Source: Ipomoea triloba
Lineage: Eukaryota; Streptophyta; Magnoliopsida; Solanales; Convolvulaceae
Assembly (NCBI RefSeq): GCF_003576645.1
Contig: NC_044930.1
Location: 3,743,691-3,807,690 of the forward strand
DNA: 64,000 bases
Reading direction: 5' to 3'
In this document: positions 25,074 to 38,395 of the stretch, in pieces
Layout: each line of letters starts with the position of its first letter
How positions within the stretch are numbered: the stretch's first letter is position 1
The notes under the pieces: generated by a model
What the model saw: the letters and a program-made list of their open reading frames with translations, nothing else
The model's database searches: none
What the model was told of the DNA's origin: nothing
Position numbers and translations under genes: made by a program

Positions 25074-25081
25074 AGAACAAG
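25074..25081 (-). promoter_or_regulatory. Possible CTTC/MYCS-like motif upstream of VAPYRIN
   Basis: agaacaag (CTTGTTCT on the minus strand) sits about 155 bp before the start codon. It resembles part of the CTTC/MYCS element (TTTCTTGTTCT) found in mycorrhiza-inducible promoters. It is an eight-base match that could easily occur by chance. Confidence 0.25.
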
Positions 25082-25233
25082 TCTTCTTCGTACTTGTCAC
25101 CCCCCATCTGTCACTCCATTGTTAAAGCCGGCACCTCTTCTCTCTCTTACAGCCGCCGCTCTGATTTGGTGTCAAGAAGTGGCGGAAACACAGAGAAGAT
25201 AAGAACAGGAAAGTGAGAAAACATAGCAGAAAG

Positions 25234-26850
25234 ATGGATAGGCTAATAAGTTTGGAGCCGTCGAATGTGGTCACTGTGAGAATCGAACCCGGCCAGAAAT
25301 GTTCCGGCGAGTTAACGTTAAGAAACGTCATGTACACCATGCCGGTGGCGTTCCGCCTCCAGCCGCTCAACCGGAGCCGCTACTCCGTCCGGCCGCAGTG
25401 CGGGATTATATCGCCGCTCACCGCCGTCACCGTGGAGATTATTTACCATCTCCCTCCCAACGCCGTCGTCCCCGACTCGTTCCCGCACTCCGACGACTCG
25501 TTTCTGTTGCATAGCGTCGTGGCTCCCGGCGCCGCCGTTAAGGATCCGGCGTCGACGTTTGATGCGGTTCCGAACGATTGGTTCACTGCGAAGAAGAAGC
25601 AGGTGTTTATAGATAGTGGGGTTAAGATCATGTTTGTTGGCTCGGCGGTGTTGGCTCGGCTTGTGGCTGAGGGATTGATGGATGAGGTTCGGGAAGTGCT
25701 TGAGAAGAGTGAGCCGGCTTGGAAGCCGGCGAACGCCATGGATTCCGACGGTCAGACTTTGCTCCATTTGGCTATTGCTCAGAGCCGGCCGGATCTCGTT
25801 CAGTTGCTGCTTGAGTTCGAGCCGGACATCGAGGCTCGGAGCCGAGCCTCAGGTTCGAGCCCGCTAGAAGCGGCGGCAGTTGCCGGGGAGTCGTTGATCG
25901 TGGAGATTTTATTGGCGAATAAAGCCAGTACGGAGAGATCCGTTTCGTCATCGTGGGGCCCGATTCACCTCGCGGCCGGTAACGGCCACGTGGAAGTGCT
26001 GAGGCTTCTGTTACTAAAAGGAGCTAATGTGAACGCGCTCACAAAAGACGGAAACACCGCTCTGCACCTCGCCGTTAAAGGGAGAAGACGGGACTGCGCG
26101 CGGCTGCTGTTAGCCAGCGGCGGCGGCGCGAGAGCCGACGTCCGAAACGGCGGCGACGGCGACACGCCGCTGCACATCGCCGCCGCCTCCGGAGATGAGC
26201 AGATGGTGAGGCTCCTGCTCCACAAGGGAGCCGAGAAGAACATCCGAAACAAGTACGGCAAAACGGCCTACGACGTCGCGGCGGAGAACGGCCACGGCCG
26301 CCTCTTCGACGCGCTCCGTCTCGGCGACGACCTATGCGCCGCCGCGAGGAAAGGCGAGACGCGAAAGATCCAGAAGCTTCTGGACCACGGAGCCAACCTC
26401 CACGGGCGAGATCTACACGGATGGACCGCTCTCCACCGATCCGCCTTCAAAGGGCGCGTGGACGCCGTCAAGGCGCTGATCGACCAAGGAATCTCCCTCG
26501 ACGCGCGTGACGAAGACGGATACACCGCCCTCCACTGCGCCGTCGAGGCGGGGCAGGTGGACGTGACGGAGGTGCTGGTGAAGACCGGAGCGGACGTGGA
26601 AGCGCGTACGAACAAGGGCGTGACGGCGTTGCAGATCGCGGAGGCGCTGCATTTCTCCGGCATCACCAGGATACTGGTGCAAGGCGGCGCCTACGACAGA
26701 GATGGATTCATCAACAGATTCACCTCCAAATCTACAAAAGTGTGGAAAGATGAGACTGAAATTGAGCCAATGATGAAGAAGAAAGTGAGCAGAGCGCCAA
26801 GAGTTCGACGTAGTAGCTTTGATCGCAGTGTTCCATTGGCCGTCGTCTAA
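25234..26850 (+). CDS. VPY: VAPYRIN: MSP-domain plus ankyrin-repeat protein
   Basis: A cytoplasmic adaptor needed in plants for arbuscule formation and intracellular accommodation of mycorrhizal fungi, and in legumes for infection threads. One uninterrupted frame gives 538 residues. The N-terminal MSP (VAPA/VAPB-like) domain covers about residues 1-125, beginning [13 protein letters not shown] and containing [16 protein letters not shown] and [15 protein letters not shown]. It is followed by [20 protein letters not shown] and about 9-11 ankyrin repeats (residues about 165-505), with motifs such as [49 protein letters not shown] and [13 protein letters not shown]. The C-terminus ends [12 protein letters not shown], like known vapyrins. 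I chose the ATG at 25234 rather than the upstream GTG because family proteins start MDRLISL. The coding region is markedly GC-rich against AT-rich flanks and has no introns. Length and end-to-end similarity match vapyrin of Medicago and petunia as I remember it. Confidence 0.95.
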   Translation: MDRLISLEPSNVVTVRIEPGQKCSGELTLRNVMYTMPVAFRLQPLNRSRYSVRPQCGIISPLTAVTVEIIYHLPPNAVVPDSFPHSDDSFLLHSVVAPGAAVKDPASTFDAVPNDWFTAKKKQVFIDSGVKIMFVGSAVLARLVAEGLMDEVREVLEKSEPAWKPANAMDSDGQTLLHLAIAQSRPDLVQLLLEFEPDIEARSRASGSSPLEAAAVAGESLIVEILLANKASTERSVSSSWGPIHLAAGNGHVEVLRLLLLKGANVNALTKDGNTALHLAVKGRRRDCARLLLASGGGARADVRNGGDGDTPLHIAAASGDEQMVRLLLHKGAEKNIRNKYGKTAYDVAAENGHGRLFDALRLGDDLCAAARKGETRKIQKLLDHGANLHGRDLHGWTALHRSAFKGRVDAVKALIDQGISLDARDEDGYTALHCAVEAGQVDVTEVLVKTGADVEARTNKGVTALQIAEALHFSGITRILVQGGAYDRDGFINRFTSKSTKVWKDETEIEPMMKKKVSRAPRVRRSSFDRSVPLAVV

Positions 26851-28402
26851 AAATCTGGTCTGCAGATTAATATTATATTCTCTCAACGCCATTGATGATA
26901 TGTGTGTGCATGCATGCACTCATTCAACTAGCAACTTTTTGAATTGAATTGAACAGATTATGCATGCATGGCATTTATGTTTGCATTTTAATGTTGTAAT
27001 ATTTATTTTCTCCAAGCAATAATAATATATATGGATTATGTTTATATGACAATAGATTAGTGATGGGTATGTGTATAATATATGGAGATTGGACTTGGTA
27101 CATAAATGATTGTTTACAATACAAATATGTGTTATATTATTGCATGTGTTATTATTTTCTAGCTAGTAGCTAGTTTAACTAATTTAATCATTCTTAATTT
27201 GGTATCAAATCAAATTCTACCAAGTCAGGGAAGAATTGGGTTACTATAAGTACAACGTGAGGCGGGGAAAGGCCGGTAAACTTTTGGGTAATGAAGTTTA
27301 CTTATAATATAGGCATGTGTAGCCCGGAGGAACCCGAGGCATTTTGTAGGTATGTAATTTGGTTGAAATACGTACAATTTGTATAGAGCTCTCGGGCATG
27401 GGATATATTTTGATAGAATTTTAGGGAGGAAGAGAGGTAATTTTGGGTAGATGTAGATTTAGTAGATGTTTTGATTCATAAGGAGCCGGAGAGAGTTGTA
27501 GAAATCACTCCTCCACTTCTTAGTCTTTTTTTTTTTTTTCTCTTCTTTTGTAGTAGAAGAATAGATGGTGAGTAAACCTACAATAATGGGGTATTTATGG
27601 GTAATTTAATGAGAGTTATGGGTAATTAATTGGTGGTTAATGGAATTTAATGTCACAACTAATGAGATGAGAAGTTATGGAAGGATGATTTAGGAAGCTC
27701 ACGTCCCGAGTGCCATGCCCGACTACTTGCTAGGTGATACTAACTGGGTTCCCATATTGAGTATTCATCAAGTGTACGTGATTTGAAAAGATTACATGGT
27801 TGTTGAAGGGTGCAATGTCTTCCCAGAGGACATTAATTTGTTGAAGTTATTAATTATATCAAGATGTGTAAGAGTGAGATGGACCATCAATAAGATATCA
27901 AGTTAGTACATATTTATAAAGAGTAGAACATGGTCATGGGTTTCCTTGCAAATAATGTGATGTTTTCTTTGAGTTTTTCCCTCTCCTTTGATCTAATAAT
28001 ATAATAATACTCCGTAATAATCTAAACATATGCTCTTTTCACTTGATACAGACATTGTTATTATTTAATCATATAGGTAATCTTCTTGTTTGACAAATAT
28101 ATCAAATTTTGCAATTAGAAAAGGATGAATCCGATAAGGTTCCAACTAATCAAAGTATCTTCTTAAACTTCACGAACATATTCTAAAATTTGGATTTGGT
28201 AAGCAGGCTCTTTCAAGGTGAAACTTGCATAAATTGACTGCATGTATTTATAAGGAAGTTTAATTTGCAACGCCTGGCCCACCATGAATAACACCAATCA
28301 TTATACCGTAGGCTATTATGATCGATATTTTAAGATAAATTATCGATATACGAATTATTTTTAGTATATTACTTAAAAGTTAAAATGAACTTATGGAGAT
28401 AA

Positions 28403-28798
28403 AAGTTTATTATCAAAATGGTCCCTCGACTATTGTAAAATTATCAATTTAGTTCTTGAAAATATTTTTTGCTCAATTAAGTCATCGATTTTAAAAATTT
28501 TAATTAATTTGGTCCTCTGTTGATTTTGGTGTTAAACAATCGTTAAATCGGAACCAAATTGATAATTTTACTATAGTCAATGGACCATTCCGGTAATTAA
28601 TTTTTGATTGAAATGGTCCTTTGACTATAATGAAATTACCAATTTGGTCCTGATTTAACGGATATCAAACGGTAAAATAAATGAAGGACCAAAATGGTTA
28701 AAATTTTCAAAGTCGATTACTTAATTGAGCAAGAAAAATTATCGAGAACCGAATTGGTAATTTCGTAATAGTCGAGAGACGATTTCGGTAATAAACTC
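28403..28798. mobile_element. Foldback MITE with TIRs of about 100 bp
   Basis: The left arm starts aagtttattatcaaaatggt; the right arm, inverted, starts gagtttattaccgaaatcgt. They pair for about 100 bp through 'ctcgactatt', 'ttttgctcaattaag' and 'aaaattttaa'. The inner region carries a second set of inverted 'ggtcctttgactat' motifs. The target-site duplication is unclear, so the ends are approximate. Confidence 0.75.
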
Positions 28799-30424
28799 TA
28801 GAGATAATCATAAGCGAAGTTAGTCAAGTTGTTGACTTGATAACCACAATGTTACAAGTTTGACTCATAATAGGAGCGAGTGGGTGACCAGTTGGACTTT
28901 AGTATATAGCACGTTGCGATCCTTCCTCTTTATTTGGTAAGTAGAGCAGGAGGAGAGAAAATGACCATCTAACGCCATTGGCTAGCTGGTGAACATGCAT
29001 GGTCCAAGAAGGAATCACACCAAATTATAACTTAAGGGGATCAATTATCATTTATTGTTTGCTTAATGTAATTTAAGTAACATGTGTCTAGCTAGCTACC
29101 AACCCAATTGTTGGCCAAATTAAAAGTACCCAAAACCTACATTATGAAATAGACATTTACCAACCCCTCCACTATCCATGTCTATTTAATATTTAAGTAC
29201 TCCAACAACAACAACAAAAAATTATTTCACTCTTATTCTTCGAAAATATTTAGTAATCTTATACTTTTATTTCCCAACTTTACTATGTTTCCGAAGGGAT
29301 ATAATATATGTCAACATGTTGGCCTAATAAGACCTACCCCAACAACTAAGGAGATCGGAAAAGGTTTAATTTTCCAAGTGACCACGGACCATGTCTATAC
29401 TCAGATGGTAAGTTAACTATGTACAATCTAACAATAGACAGACAATTGCACCCACTTTTCAAAACCAGACATCTACTAGCAATGTTAAGTTGGGTGTGGT
29501 CAATTAAGTTCTAGGACATGATTACAATTAGGTTATACTTGTATTTTAATTAACCTCATAGTGACTCAAAAGCCAACCCCTTATAATGCCTATTAATAGT
29601 AGTAATACCCTATCATTCATGAGAGGAGATAGCCGAGTTAGCTCGAACTCCCTAAGACCCTAACTATTGAAGAAGGACCATTTCGCTATTTGAGATACAA
29701 AATAAATGGCAGATCCTTTTTCAAAGGTATTGAAAAGACAATATACACAATTGCATCAAATTGATCTCATCTACTCTTGCCCTTCGAGTTTTGGTACATA
29801 TAATTCTTTGCTCGAGTCATGCTTGTAATTTTGAGTTTCACCTTATATATTGTATTAGTATCATAATTAGTAGTACAGTGTTGGGGAGTTATACACAATT
29901 TTTTTTATGAGCATGCATTGACAATTTTTTTTTATGAGCATGCATTGATATATTGTAAAAATTTTGTAAATTTATGAAAAATAATTAGTTTTAAATTTAT
30001 AAAAGAAAATGGTTAATGCCCTTATGTTACCACTCACATGTGGCAAGTTTTAATTGGTTTGTTTGTTTGTTTTTGTTTTTTTTGTTTTTTTTTTTTTCAT
30101 ATCTGAACCAATTAAAACTTATCATATTAAGAAGTGGTAAATTTGTGCGTGATAAATATAATAAAACTAAACATTGTCATATATAATTATAAGGTATACA
30201 TAAAAATCGTAATGTCTCAATTTCTGGGGAAAAAAAAGAAAAAAAAACTTGTCAACAACTACCCTCCCAACAATTTTAATTTTTAATATTTATTCTTCAC
30301 ATCATTGGCACGAGGCGACTACCAAACACAAGCTACGAATGAACGAGTGATCAGGTAGAGATTCTTATTGAAGCCTCTTATTTGCACGTCTCAAATATCC
30401 AACAACAATATTCTTTCAAGATTC

Positions 30425-30590
30425 CAAATTAAACTCAGAACCGGAAGTCATGAGTTTGATTCTTGAATTGTCAACATCCTCTCGATCAAGCCTATTGTAC
30501 ATTTGTATATGATCTTTCTAGTGTGACTTGTCTTTTCTGTATAATTTACATAATTTATTTAGTGCACATTCTTAAATAATAGTTGTGAGT
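30425..30590 (+). repeat. SINE-like dispersed repeat, family A
   Basis: Carries 'atgagtttgattcttg-ttgtcaacatcctc', '-tagtgtgac' and a 'ttgtgagttttt' tail. The same order of phrases occurs at 47505-47700, 47755-47895 and 49850-50025. Confidence 0.5.
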
Positions 30591-30934
30591 TTTTGTCGTC
30601 ACCTCAAAAGAAAAAGCTTAACAGCATATGCAGTACAAAGTATATTCATAAAACTATAAAAGTGCATACAATTAAGAATGCTAAAGGATTAAGGCGGTTT
30701 GGTAATCCACCTAAGTCAATTTTAAAAATTCTAAGAGAAGAAAAGTTGGGTACAATTAGGTGGTCAAATTCTACTTCAGGTTAGAAGATGATGAGCTCTT
30801 ATTAGGAATATAAAATATATCCCCTTCTAGCTTAGTATTAAAAAAAAATGCATAAAATCTTGAAAGTGGTGATAGGGTGGCTGGATAAAACATATTTATT
30901 GTATCAGAATGTATAGGATTTTTTTTAGTACTTT

Positions 30935-31050
30935 TTCAACCTATTAATTAAAGGTACAAAGAGTTAGCAGTCGCCTCCACGAGGCTCAATCCCACTCTCA
31001 TTCATATGGAAGTGTAAACTGGGTGTCACTAAACCACATGGTTTTTAGTA
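30935..31050 (-). repeat. SINE-like dispersed repeat, family B
   Basis: A minus-strand copy of a repeat whose sense wording includes 'gagattgagcctcgtggagg' and 'aacctactgaaa'-like phrases. Other copies are at 50912-51005 (-), 56085-56190 (+) and 61492-61560 (+). Confidence 0.45.
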
Positions 31051-32378
31051 TAATTTACCTTTTTTAATTTTTTTTTTAATAAAGAACTAAAATTTATAAG
31101 GAATAACACTACTATTTATTGCTATACTACACTTTTTTGTTTCCGCTAAAACTAAATTTTCTGTATAAATATAAATACCTAATTTTAATACTTAATGTTA
31201 AAATGATACGAAGTAGTTATATTGAAATATTTTTTTAAAAAAAAGATAATAGTACATCGATTTAAGAAAATGCCATAAAATTATAGTTGTAGAATCCATA
31301 TTATATTAAAAACTACGGTCAATAATTTGGGTAATAATTATGATATATTAATAATTATTAAAGTAATAATTTTAAAAGTAGTAAATGATTAAATATAATT
31401 ATAATATTATTTAATATATACTAACAGTAGTATAACGATATAAAGGTAATTTTGTCCGATAAAAATGATAATACAATTTTTGTAACATAATATACAACTC
31501 AATAAGCATATAAATCAATGGTACTAAATTGGACTCACTCTTATAATTTTTTTTTATAGATTATATTAGATTACAATTTTCAGTCTTGAAGTGGTATATA
31601 CTTTTTTACAAATTAATTCCATTTTAGTCATTAACTATGGTAATATTTTCAATGGGTTAATACCAGCTAGATATGGTCCTGACTATTAACATTTACTTAA
31701 TTAGGTAATCTATTTAAATTTTTACTATATAAATTCCGTTGAGTACTAAAATGTTGCCTAATTAGTTCCTTTATTACCATTCTCATCGTCAATTTTTTTT
31801 TTTTTTTGAAAACCATCATCGTCAAATTTAATATAGTTTCTAAATATATAAATTTTATATACCAAATATTAAATTTAATGTTACGAAAAATTGATTAAAA
31901 ATAAAAAATACTATATGTATTCTCATTTTTTACTTCTAACTTTTTCTACAACCTACAAAATCTTGATATAGCAAAGAAAATAATTTATTAATATCTGCCA
32001 CATCAAAAAATAAAATTTAAAAAGTAAGAATTAAAAATCTTTGTAGTAGAAGTGTAGAACTCCTCCAAATTACTCAAATTGTCCAATTAACTAAATTAGA
32101 CACATAAAATAAAAATTATGGAGCATTTTTATAGAAACACTTCACGTAAACAATAAATAAAGATAAAGATACAGTAAAAATTGATAGTATGTGGGGCCCA
32201 GGTAGTCAGATCTACCATTTCACCAACTCCCGTGGCTAAACTCCAGGCTCCAGCCTACATAAACCGTTCACTCTCCCTCCTTCAACCTCGCGTCTTCTTC
32301 TTGCTCTTCGCCTGTCGACCTATCTAAGCGGAAGAACCAGTCACTCCTCACTCCTCTCCCGTTATCTCTTCTCCTAAA

Positions 32379-33226
32379 GGTACGCTGCGGCTCCCATGCC
32401 GCTACACGCCTCATTTCTCCTACTATTTCTGTTGCTCAATTCACTCTCTGCACTCGCACATCGCTCTTTTAATCTACTTGCTTCTTCGTCATTTTCTTCG
32501 TATTATTCTTCGTCTTGTTGGTGCAAGTGTTCACTTGTGAGTTGTGATTGAATCTATATAGGTGAGACAATCCGAATTTGTGATTGATTGATTAATTTTT
32601 CGTGCTGCGTTATAGTAATAGTAAGCTGTCGTGAATTTTTTTATTGAACGATGATGAAACAGTAGATCTGATTTCTGGAAAGTGGAGTTTCCAGATATAG
32701 ATCTGGATTGAGTCGTTCCTTGCTGTGGATAGATCTGATGATTAAACGTGTATTCGGTGTCTTGTGAGTATATATAAGCTTTATTAATGTAATTTACCTC
32801 CTGCATTGTGTGGTGTATTGTTTTTCGCCTTGTAGTCTTGTCAATTTAGATCTCAGGCTTTGGAATAAAAAATTCTGATGGAGTTGCTGTTCGTTACTTA
32901 TACTTTGCATGGCGGTTCTGTTCTGTATTTGTCAGCTTTGTCATCTTGCTATATTGTTTGTCACTAGTTTGCATTTCCCATACTATCATTGGAGAACGTT
33001 ATGCTTAGTAATTGGTGACATTATATTGCTATAATGCCACATGCTATCGTCCATTTGTTGTATAATAACAGCTGCCTGTTATTACTCTGTATTGCCTAGG
33101 ATAGGAGGAATGGTATTTTTTTCTGACCAGTTTAATGTAATATGTCATGATTTTGCATTGAAAGCTTTGAACCTTTTGATTATTGGGAAGATGAGATAAT
33201 CCTTAATTCTTTCTTGAACAAACCAG
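32379..33226 (+). other. Probable 5' UTR intron of methionine synthase
   Basis: The pyrimidine-rich leader ends ctcctaaag at a gtacgc donor. The next good acceptor is aaccag, four bases before the start codon. A leader intron of about 850 bp with T-rich interior is typical of highly expressed plant genes and may enhance expression. It is inferred from signals only. Confidence 0.65.
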
Positions 33227-33230
33227 AAAA

Positions 33231-36200
33231 ATGGCATCTCACATTGTTGGATACCCTCGCATGGGCCCGAAGAGAGAGCTTAAATTTGCTCTTGAGTCTT
33301 TCTGGGATGGGAAGAGCAGTGCTGAGGACTTGCAGAAGGTGGCAACTGACCTCAGAGCTTCCATCTGGAAACAGATGGCTGGTGCTGGGATCAAGTACAT
33401 CCCTAGCAACACCTTCTCTTACTATGATCAGATGCTTGACACCACTGCTATGCTTGGTGCTGTCCCACCTAGGTACAACTGGACTGGTGGCGAGATTGGA
33501 TTTGACACCTATTTCTCCATGGCCAGAGGAAATGCCTCTGTCCCTGCCATGGAAATGACGAAGTGGTTTGATACCAATTAGTAAGTGATTTGATTGCTTT
33601 GTAATAATGTCTTCATTAGTCATTAATTACATGCAGAAATATCCTATTTATTTATGTGCTGATAATTTCATTTCATGATCCAGCCACTTCATTGTCCCTG
33701 AGTTGGGCCCTGATGTGAAATTCTCTTATGCTTCTCACAAGGCAGTGACTGAATACAAGGAGGCTAAGGCAGTATGTGATCCACAACTCTATTCTAGTGT
33801 CCTTTAATCATTTGACATTTGTATCACTGCCATTAATTTGCTTATCAACGAAATTTTAATTAGTTTCTTGACAATCAGTTGTACTTCATCTTTTGCTGGT
33901 GCAGCTTGGTGTAGATACTGTTCCAGTTCTTATTGGACCAGTGTCATACTTGCTGTTATCTAAACCTGCCAAGGGCGTTGAAAAATCATTCGCACTGTTG
34001 TCCCTTCTTGACAAGATCCTTCCAATCTACAAGTATGTATGATCTCAGTTTTTTATTAATTAATATGTTGTTAGGAATTAGTTCACATGGTAGCGCAAGC
34101 TTGGCATGACATGTTCATCTTAAATACAGGGAAGTTATTACTGAATTGAAAGGAGCTGGTGCTTCTTGGATCCAGTTTGATGAACCAAACCTTGTAATGG
34201 ACCTTGAGCCTAACCAATTGGAGACATTCACTAAAGCCTACTCTGACTTGGAGTCAACTCTATCTGGTCTTAATGTTCTTGTTGAGACATACTTTGCTGA
34301 TGTTCCTGCTGCGGCATACAAAACCCTCACTTCTTTGAAGGGGGTTACTGCATTTGGTTTTGACTTAATCCGTGGATCTCAGACCCTTGATTTGATTAAG
34401 GGTGGATTTCCTTCTGGCAAGTACTTGTTTGCTGGAGTTGTTGACGGAAGGAACATATGGGCAAATGATCTTGCTGGATCTCTTTCCCTTCTAGGATCTC
34501 TTGAGGGCATTGTAGGGAAAGGTATGCTTTCAAAAACATCCTTGAATCAATATTAATTTGTTAGTTCACCCTGAATGGTTCTTTATATTATTTGAATTTT
34601 CAGATAAACTTGTTGTTTCTACCTCTTGCTCTCTTCTCCACACTGCTGTTGATCTTGTCAATGAGACCAAGCTGGATGATGAAATTAAATCATGGCTTGC
34701 TTTTGCTGCTCAAAAAGTTGTTGAAGTGAATGCTTTGGCAAAGGCATTGGCTGGACAGAAGGATGAGGTATAATTCCATTTTTTTAAAAAAATCAAAATC
34801 ATTTAAAAAGTCAAGATAGTTTTTGCAATATAAATCAGAGAAAATTTGTTTACAAATCATATGCATGATTTTTTATTTATAACTTGTGTGAAACTATTCC
34901 TGTTTGCCTTGGATAGGCATTCTTCTCTGCCAATGCTAAAGCCCAAGCTTCAAGAAAATCCTCTCCAAGAGTAACAAATGAAGCTGTTCAAAAGGCTGTA
35001 AGTGATGAATCGCAGCTCCTCTGCTTTCTTTCTAGCAATATTTGCAATTAATAGTTTGTACTGACTTACATACCTTTCCTATTCTCAGGCTGCTGGTTTG
35101 AAGGGTTCTGACCACCGTCGTGCTACAAATGTTAGTGCTAGACTTGATGCTCAACAAAAGAAACTTAACCTCCCAGTCCTCCCAACCACCACTATTGGGT
35201 CATTCCCTCAAACGGTGGAACTTAGAAGAGTTCGTCGTGAGTACAAGGCTAGCAAGTGAGTTGTTTTACTAGTTTTTTGCTGTACATCATTGGCATCATT
35301 TAAGCCTGTGTTCTGATAATACAATACTTTTTTAGGATCTCTGAGGAGGAGTATGTTAAATCCATCAAGGAGGAAATCAGCAAGGTTGTTAAGCTCCAGG
35401 AAGAGCTTGATATCGATGTTCTTGTTCATGGAGAGCCTGAGGTAACTAAATGTTATATATTGGGGTAATAAAAAATATTGTTTTTCTATTACTGCTATTA
35501 CTGTTATTGTTGTTGTTATTGGGGTACATCTGTTGGGGGAATGGATTTCAAAACTCTACTGCTAATATCAGGAGAGGGCATTAGCTTATGACTCTGGTTA
35601 ACCCTAATTGAAAAACATTGCAGTATACATCATCTTGTTTCACATTGTTTCACTGAACCCTGCTTTCAGATTTTGCAACGAAAGTTTGTATTTAGTTTCA
35701 CTAAATTCGGATGTTTAATATGCAGAGGAATGATATGGTTGAGTACTTTGGAGAGCAGCTCTCCGGGTTTGCTTTCACTGCTAACGGTTGGGTTCAATCC
35801 TATGGATCTCGATGTGTGAAGCCACCCATCATCTATGGTGATGTTAGCAGGCCCAAGCCAATGACTGTCTTCTGGTCAAGTGCAGCTCAGAGCATGACTA
35901 AGCGCCCAATGAAGGGAATGCTTACTGGCCCTGTTACCATTCTCAACTGGTCCTTTGTAAGAAATGACCAGCCAAGGTAACAAAATGGAAGGGGAAACTT
36001 TTCATTCTATCTATCTTTGTAATGTTATAACTTAATGCTGATTTGGTGTTGCTCCATATTTCTAGATTTGAAACCTGCTATCAAATTGCTCTGGCTATTA
36101 AGGATGAAGTAGAGGATTTGGAAAAGGCCAATATCACTGTTATCCAAATTGATGAAGCTGCCTTGAGAGAGGGTTTACCTCTTAGGAAGGCTGAGCATGC

Positions 36201-36718
36201 TTTCTATTTGAAGTGGGCTGTTCACTCCTTCAGAATCACCAACTGTGGTATCCAGGACACAACCCAGGTGCTCTACCTCTTATTTTTTTTACATGATAGT
36301 TGATAGTTGATTACTTGGGCTTGTCCTCAAGTTCTACTCTACTTTACAGATTCACACTCACATGTGCTACTCAAACTTCAACGACATTATCCACTCCATC
36401 ATTGACATGGATGCCGATGTTATCACCATTGAGAACTCACGTTCTGATGAGAAGCTCCTCTCAGTTTTCCGTGAAGGAGTGAAGTATGGTGCTGGTATTG
36501 GGCCTGGTGTGTATGACATCCACTCTCCCAGGATACCATCAAAGGAAGAGATTGCAGAGAGAATTAACAAGATGCTTGCAGTGCTGGACACCAACATCCT
36601 TTGGGTAAACCCTGACTGTGGTCTCAAGACCCGCAAGTACCCTGAGGTGAAACCAGCCCTAGAAAACATGGTGTCTGCTGCCAAGCAGATCCGCACCCAG
36701 CTTGCCAGTGCCAAGTGA
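33231..36718 (+). CDS. METE: 5-methyltetrahydropteroyltriglutamate-homocysteine methyltransferase (cobalamin-independent methionine synthase)
   Basis: Transfers the methyl group of 5-methyltetrahydrofolate to homocysteine, the last step of methionine synthesis, feeding the S-adenosylmethionine cycle. Eleven coding exons: 33231-33580, 33684-33771, 33905-34032, 34130-34521, 34604-34767, 34917-34997, 35089-35255, 35336-35441, 35726-35976, 36066-36267 and 36350-36718. They sum to 2298 bp, or 765 residues, exactly the usual plant length. It begins [20 protein letters not shown]. The N-terminal Meth_synt_1 domain covers about residues 1-325 and the catalytic Meth_synt_2 domain about 435-760. The zinc ligands are all visible: His647 and Cys649 in [10 protein letters not shown], Glu671 in [10 protein letters not shown] and Cys733 in [14 protein letters not shown]. 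There is no N-terminal transit peptide, so this is probably the cytosolic isoform (Arabidopsis MS1/MS2-like) rather than the plastid one. All splice junctions are GT-AG and keep phase. Confidence 0.98.
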
Positions 36719-38355
36719 GCTAGCCACTAAAATGGTCCATTGTTCTTAGATTAAGAAGGATTTCTCCATATTGCTTTAATTTTCTGTGATTGGAACCAAA
36801 TATGTGTGACCTCAATGCTCCTCGAGCACCTTTTCATGTTTGACTTTTTAGTACACAATATGGTTGCTTTCAAAAAAAGTACACAATATGGTTTAATATG
36901 ATTTTTTACGGTTTTGTTTTCTATATGTTGATTCCCTTTTTATTTTTTGGGGTGCAATTATCTGTTAGTGAATTCCACTCTCTCCCCTAAATTTCTCCAT
37001 GAATCTTGCTACAAATTAATCATATTTCTTGGCAATGTACTATGTAGCCTTAAAAACGAAATATATTTATATTAACCCACCTAAAAAGCAGCAATACCCA
37101 ATATTGTAATGTAATTAGGGGATCTTACAGCCTAATCCTAATTAGACTATGATTAGCCTATATAGCTATCTTTGTCTACTTTCAACCAATAAAACATCTC
37201 TCACCCAGTCACCCTCTCTTAAGCATCCTTGAGGTCAAATCGGGATAATTAACAGTTTGGCTAGTGTTGGGGATATACCCCTAAGCCCAATAAGCATTAG
37301 TCTAGCAAGGATAACTGCAGTGAGACTTGGAATTACTGGCTAAGAGACTTGGTTTGCACTTTGCAGTGCTTGTTTAGGTGACCAAGGCTACATGTTCTTA
37401 TATACTTTCTCAACCTATCATTCAAAATTCTACTTTCAGTACGTACTTCTCTAAGCAATGTTGTATACATCTTTTTAGCTTTACTTTAATTCTTTAAAAA
37501 ATGCTCTAAAATCAACTAGAATTGCACATAAACACGCAAATGAATCAAATAGTGAATAATTTGGACAATATCAAATTAAATGAGAAGCAAAATAAACTTA
37601 AATGTAAGGTAGAATTAGAAACAATAAGACACTTATTAAGCAACGATTATCAATTATGTTTTCCTGTGTCATTGATGATACTCTAAATGGCTTGACTCTT
37701 TGTATATGGTGAATAGTATTGGAGTTGTTTAGCCTTAGTGCATATTTTTACACCAATTTTTTTCATCTCCAACTCATTTACACCAAATTCTGCATATTTT
37801 ATTTCATCTCCAATCCATTTGTCCCAAAATTCTATTCATACACTAAAATTATTTGTATTCTTATAATTTAAAACTTTAATTGTATTTACTTTAATTATTT
37901 TAATATAAAATATAATTTTGATATAAATAATAATATTTTAAAATGAAATTTATGTTTTAATGTATTTTAATTTTAAATTATTTTATAGTCGATATTGATC
38001 TCATTTTAAATGTCTTAATGAGATCTTTAAATCTTTATAATTTATTTCTAATAATATAAAATTTTAAAAGGTAAGTGTAACACCATTCATTTACACTATT
38101 TTTTCTATGAATACAATTCTCTTTATTTATACTATATTTGCTTGTTCATGAACATATTCATAAACATTATTAAACGAACTCAAACGAGCTCTTAGCAAAT
38201 GAGCATACAACTGTTCAAACTTTATTCATTTATGAACTCAGCTCTAAAATTTGTTCATTTATGTTCGTTTACCTTAATAAACGAACATAAGGGCATCCTC
38301 AATTGTGGGGTTTTTTCTAAGTGTGATTAGGAAAGAGAATATGGGATGTAAGAGA

Positions 38356-38394
<39 letters not shown>
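38356..38394. repeat. (AAT)n microsatellite
   Basis: About 12 aat/ata triplets. Confidence 0.95.

Positions 38395-38395
<1 letters not shown>

Larger units (their letters stand above)
27020..32280. other. Intergenic region between VAPYRIN and methionine synthase
   Basis: No supported gene. It contains a long-TIR foldback element (28403-28798), SINE-like copies (30425-30590 and 30935-31050) and many A/T homopolymers. The stretch 31100-32150 is extremely AT-rich with nothing recognisable. Confidence 0.7.

Noticed and set aside
25318..26919. Several minus-strand frames of 98-168 codons opposite VAPYRIN
   Set aside because: GC-rich coding DNA is poor in stops on both strands; these frames are shadows without family similarity.
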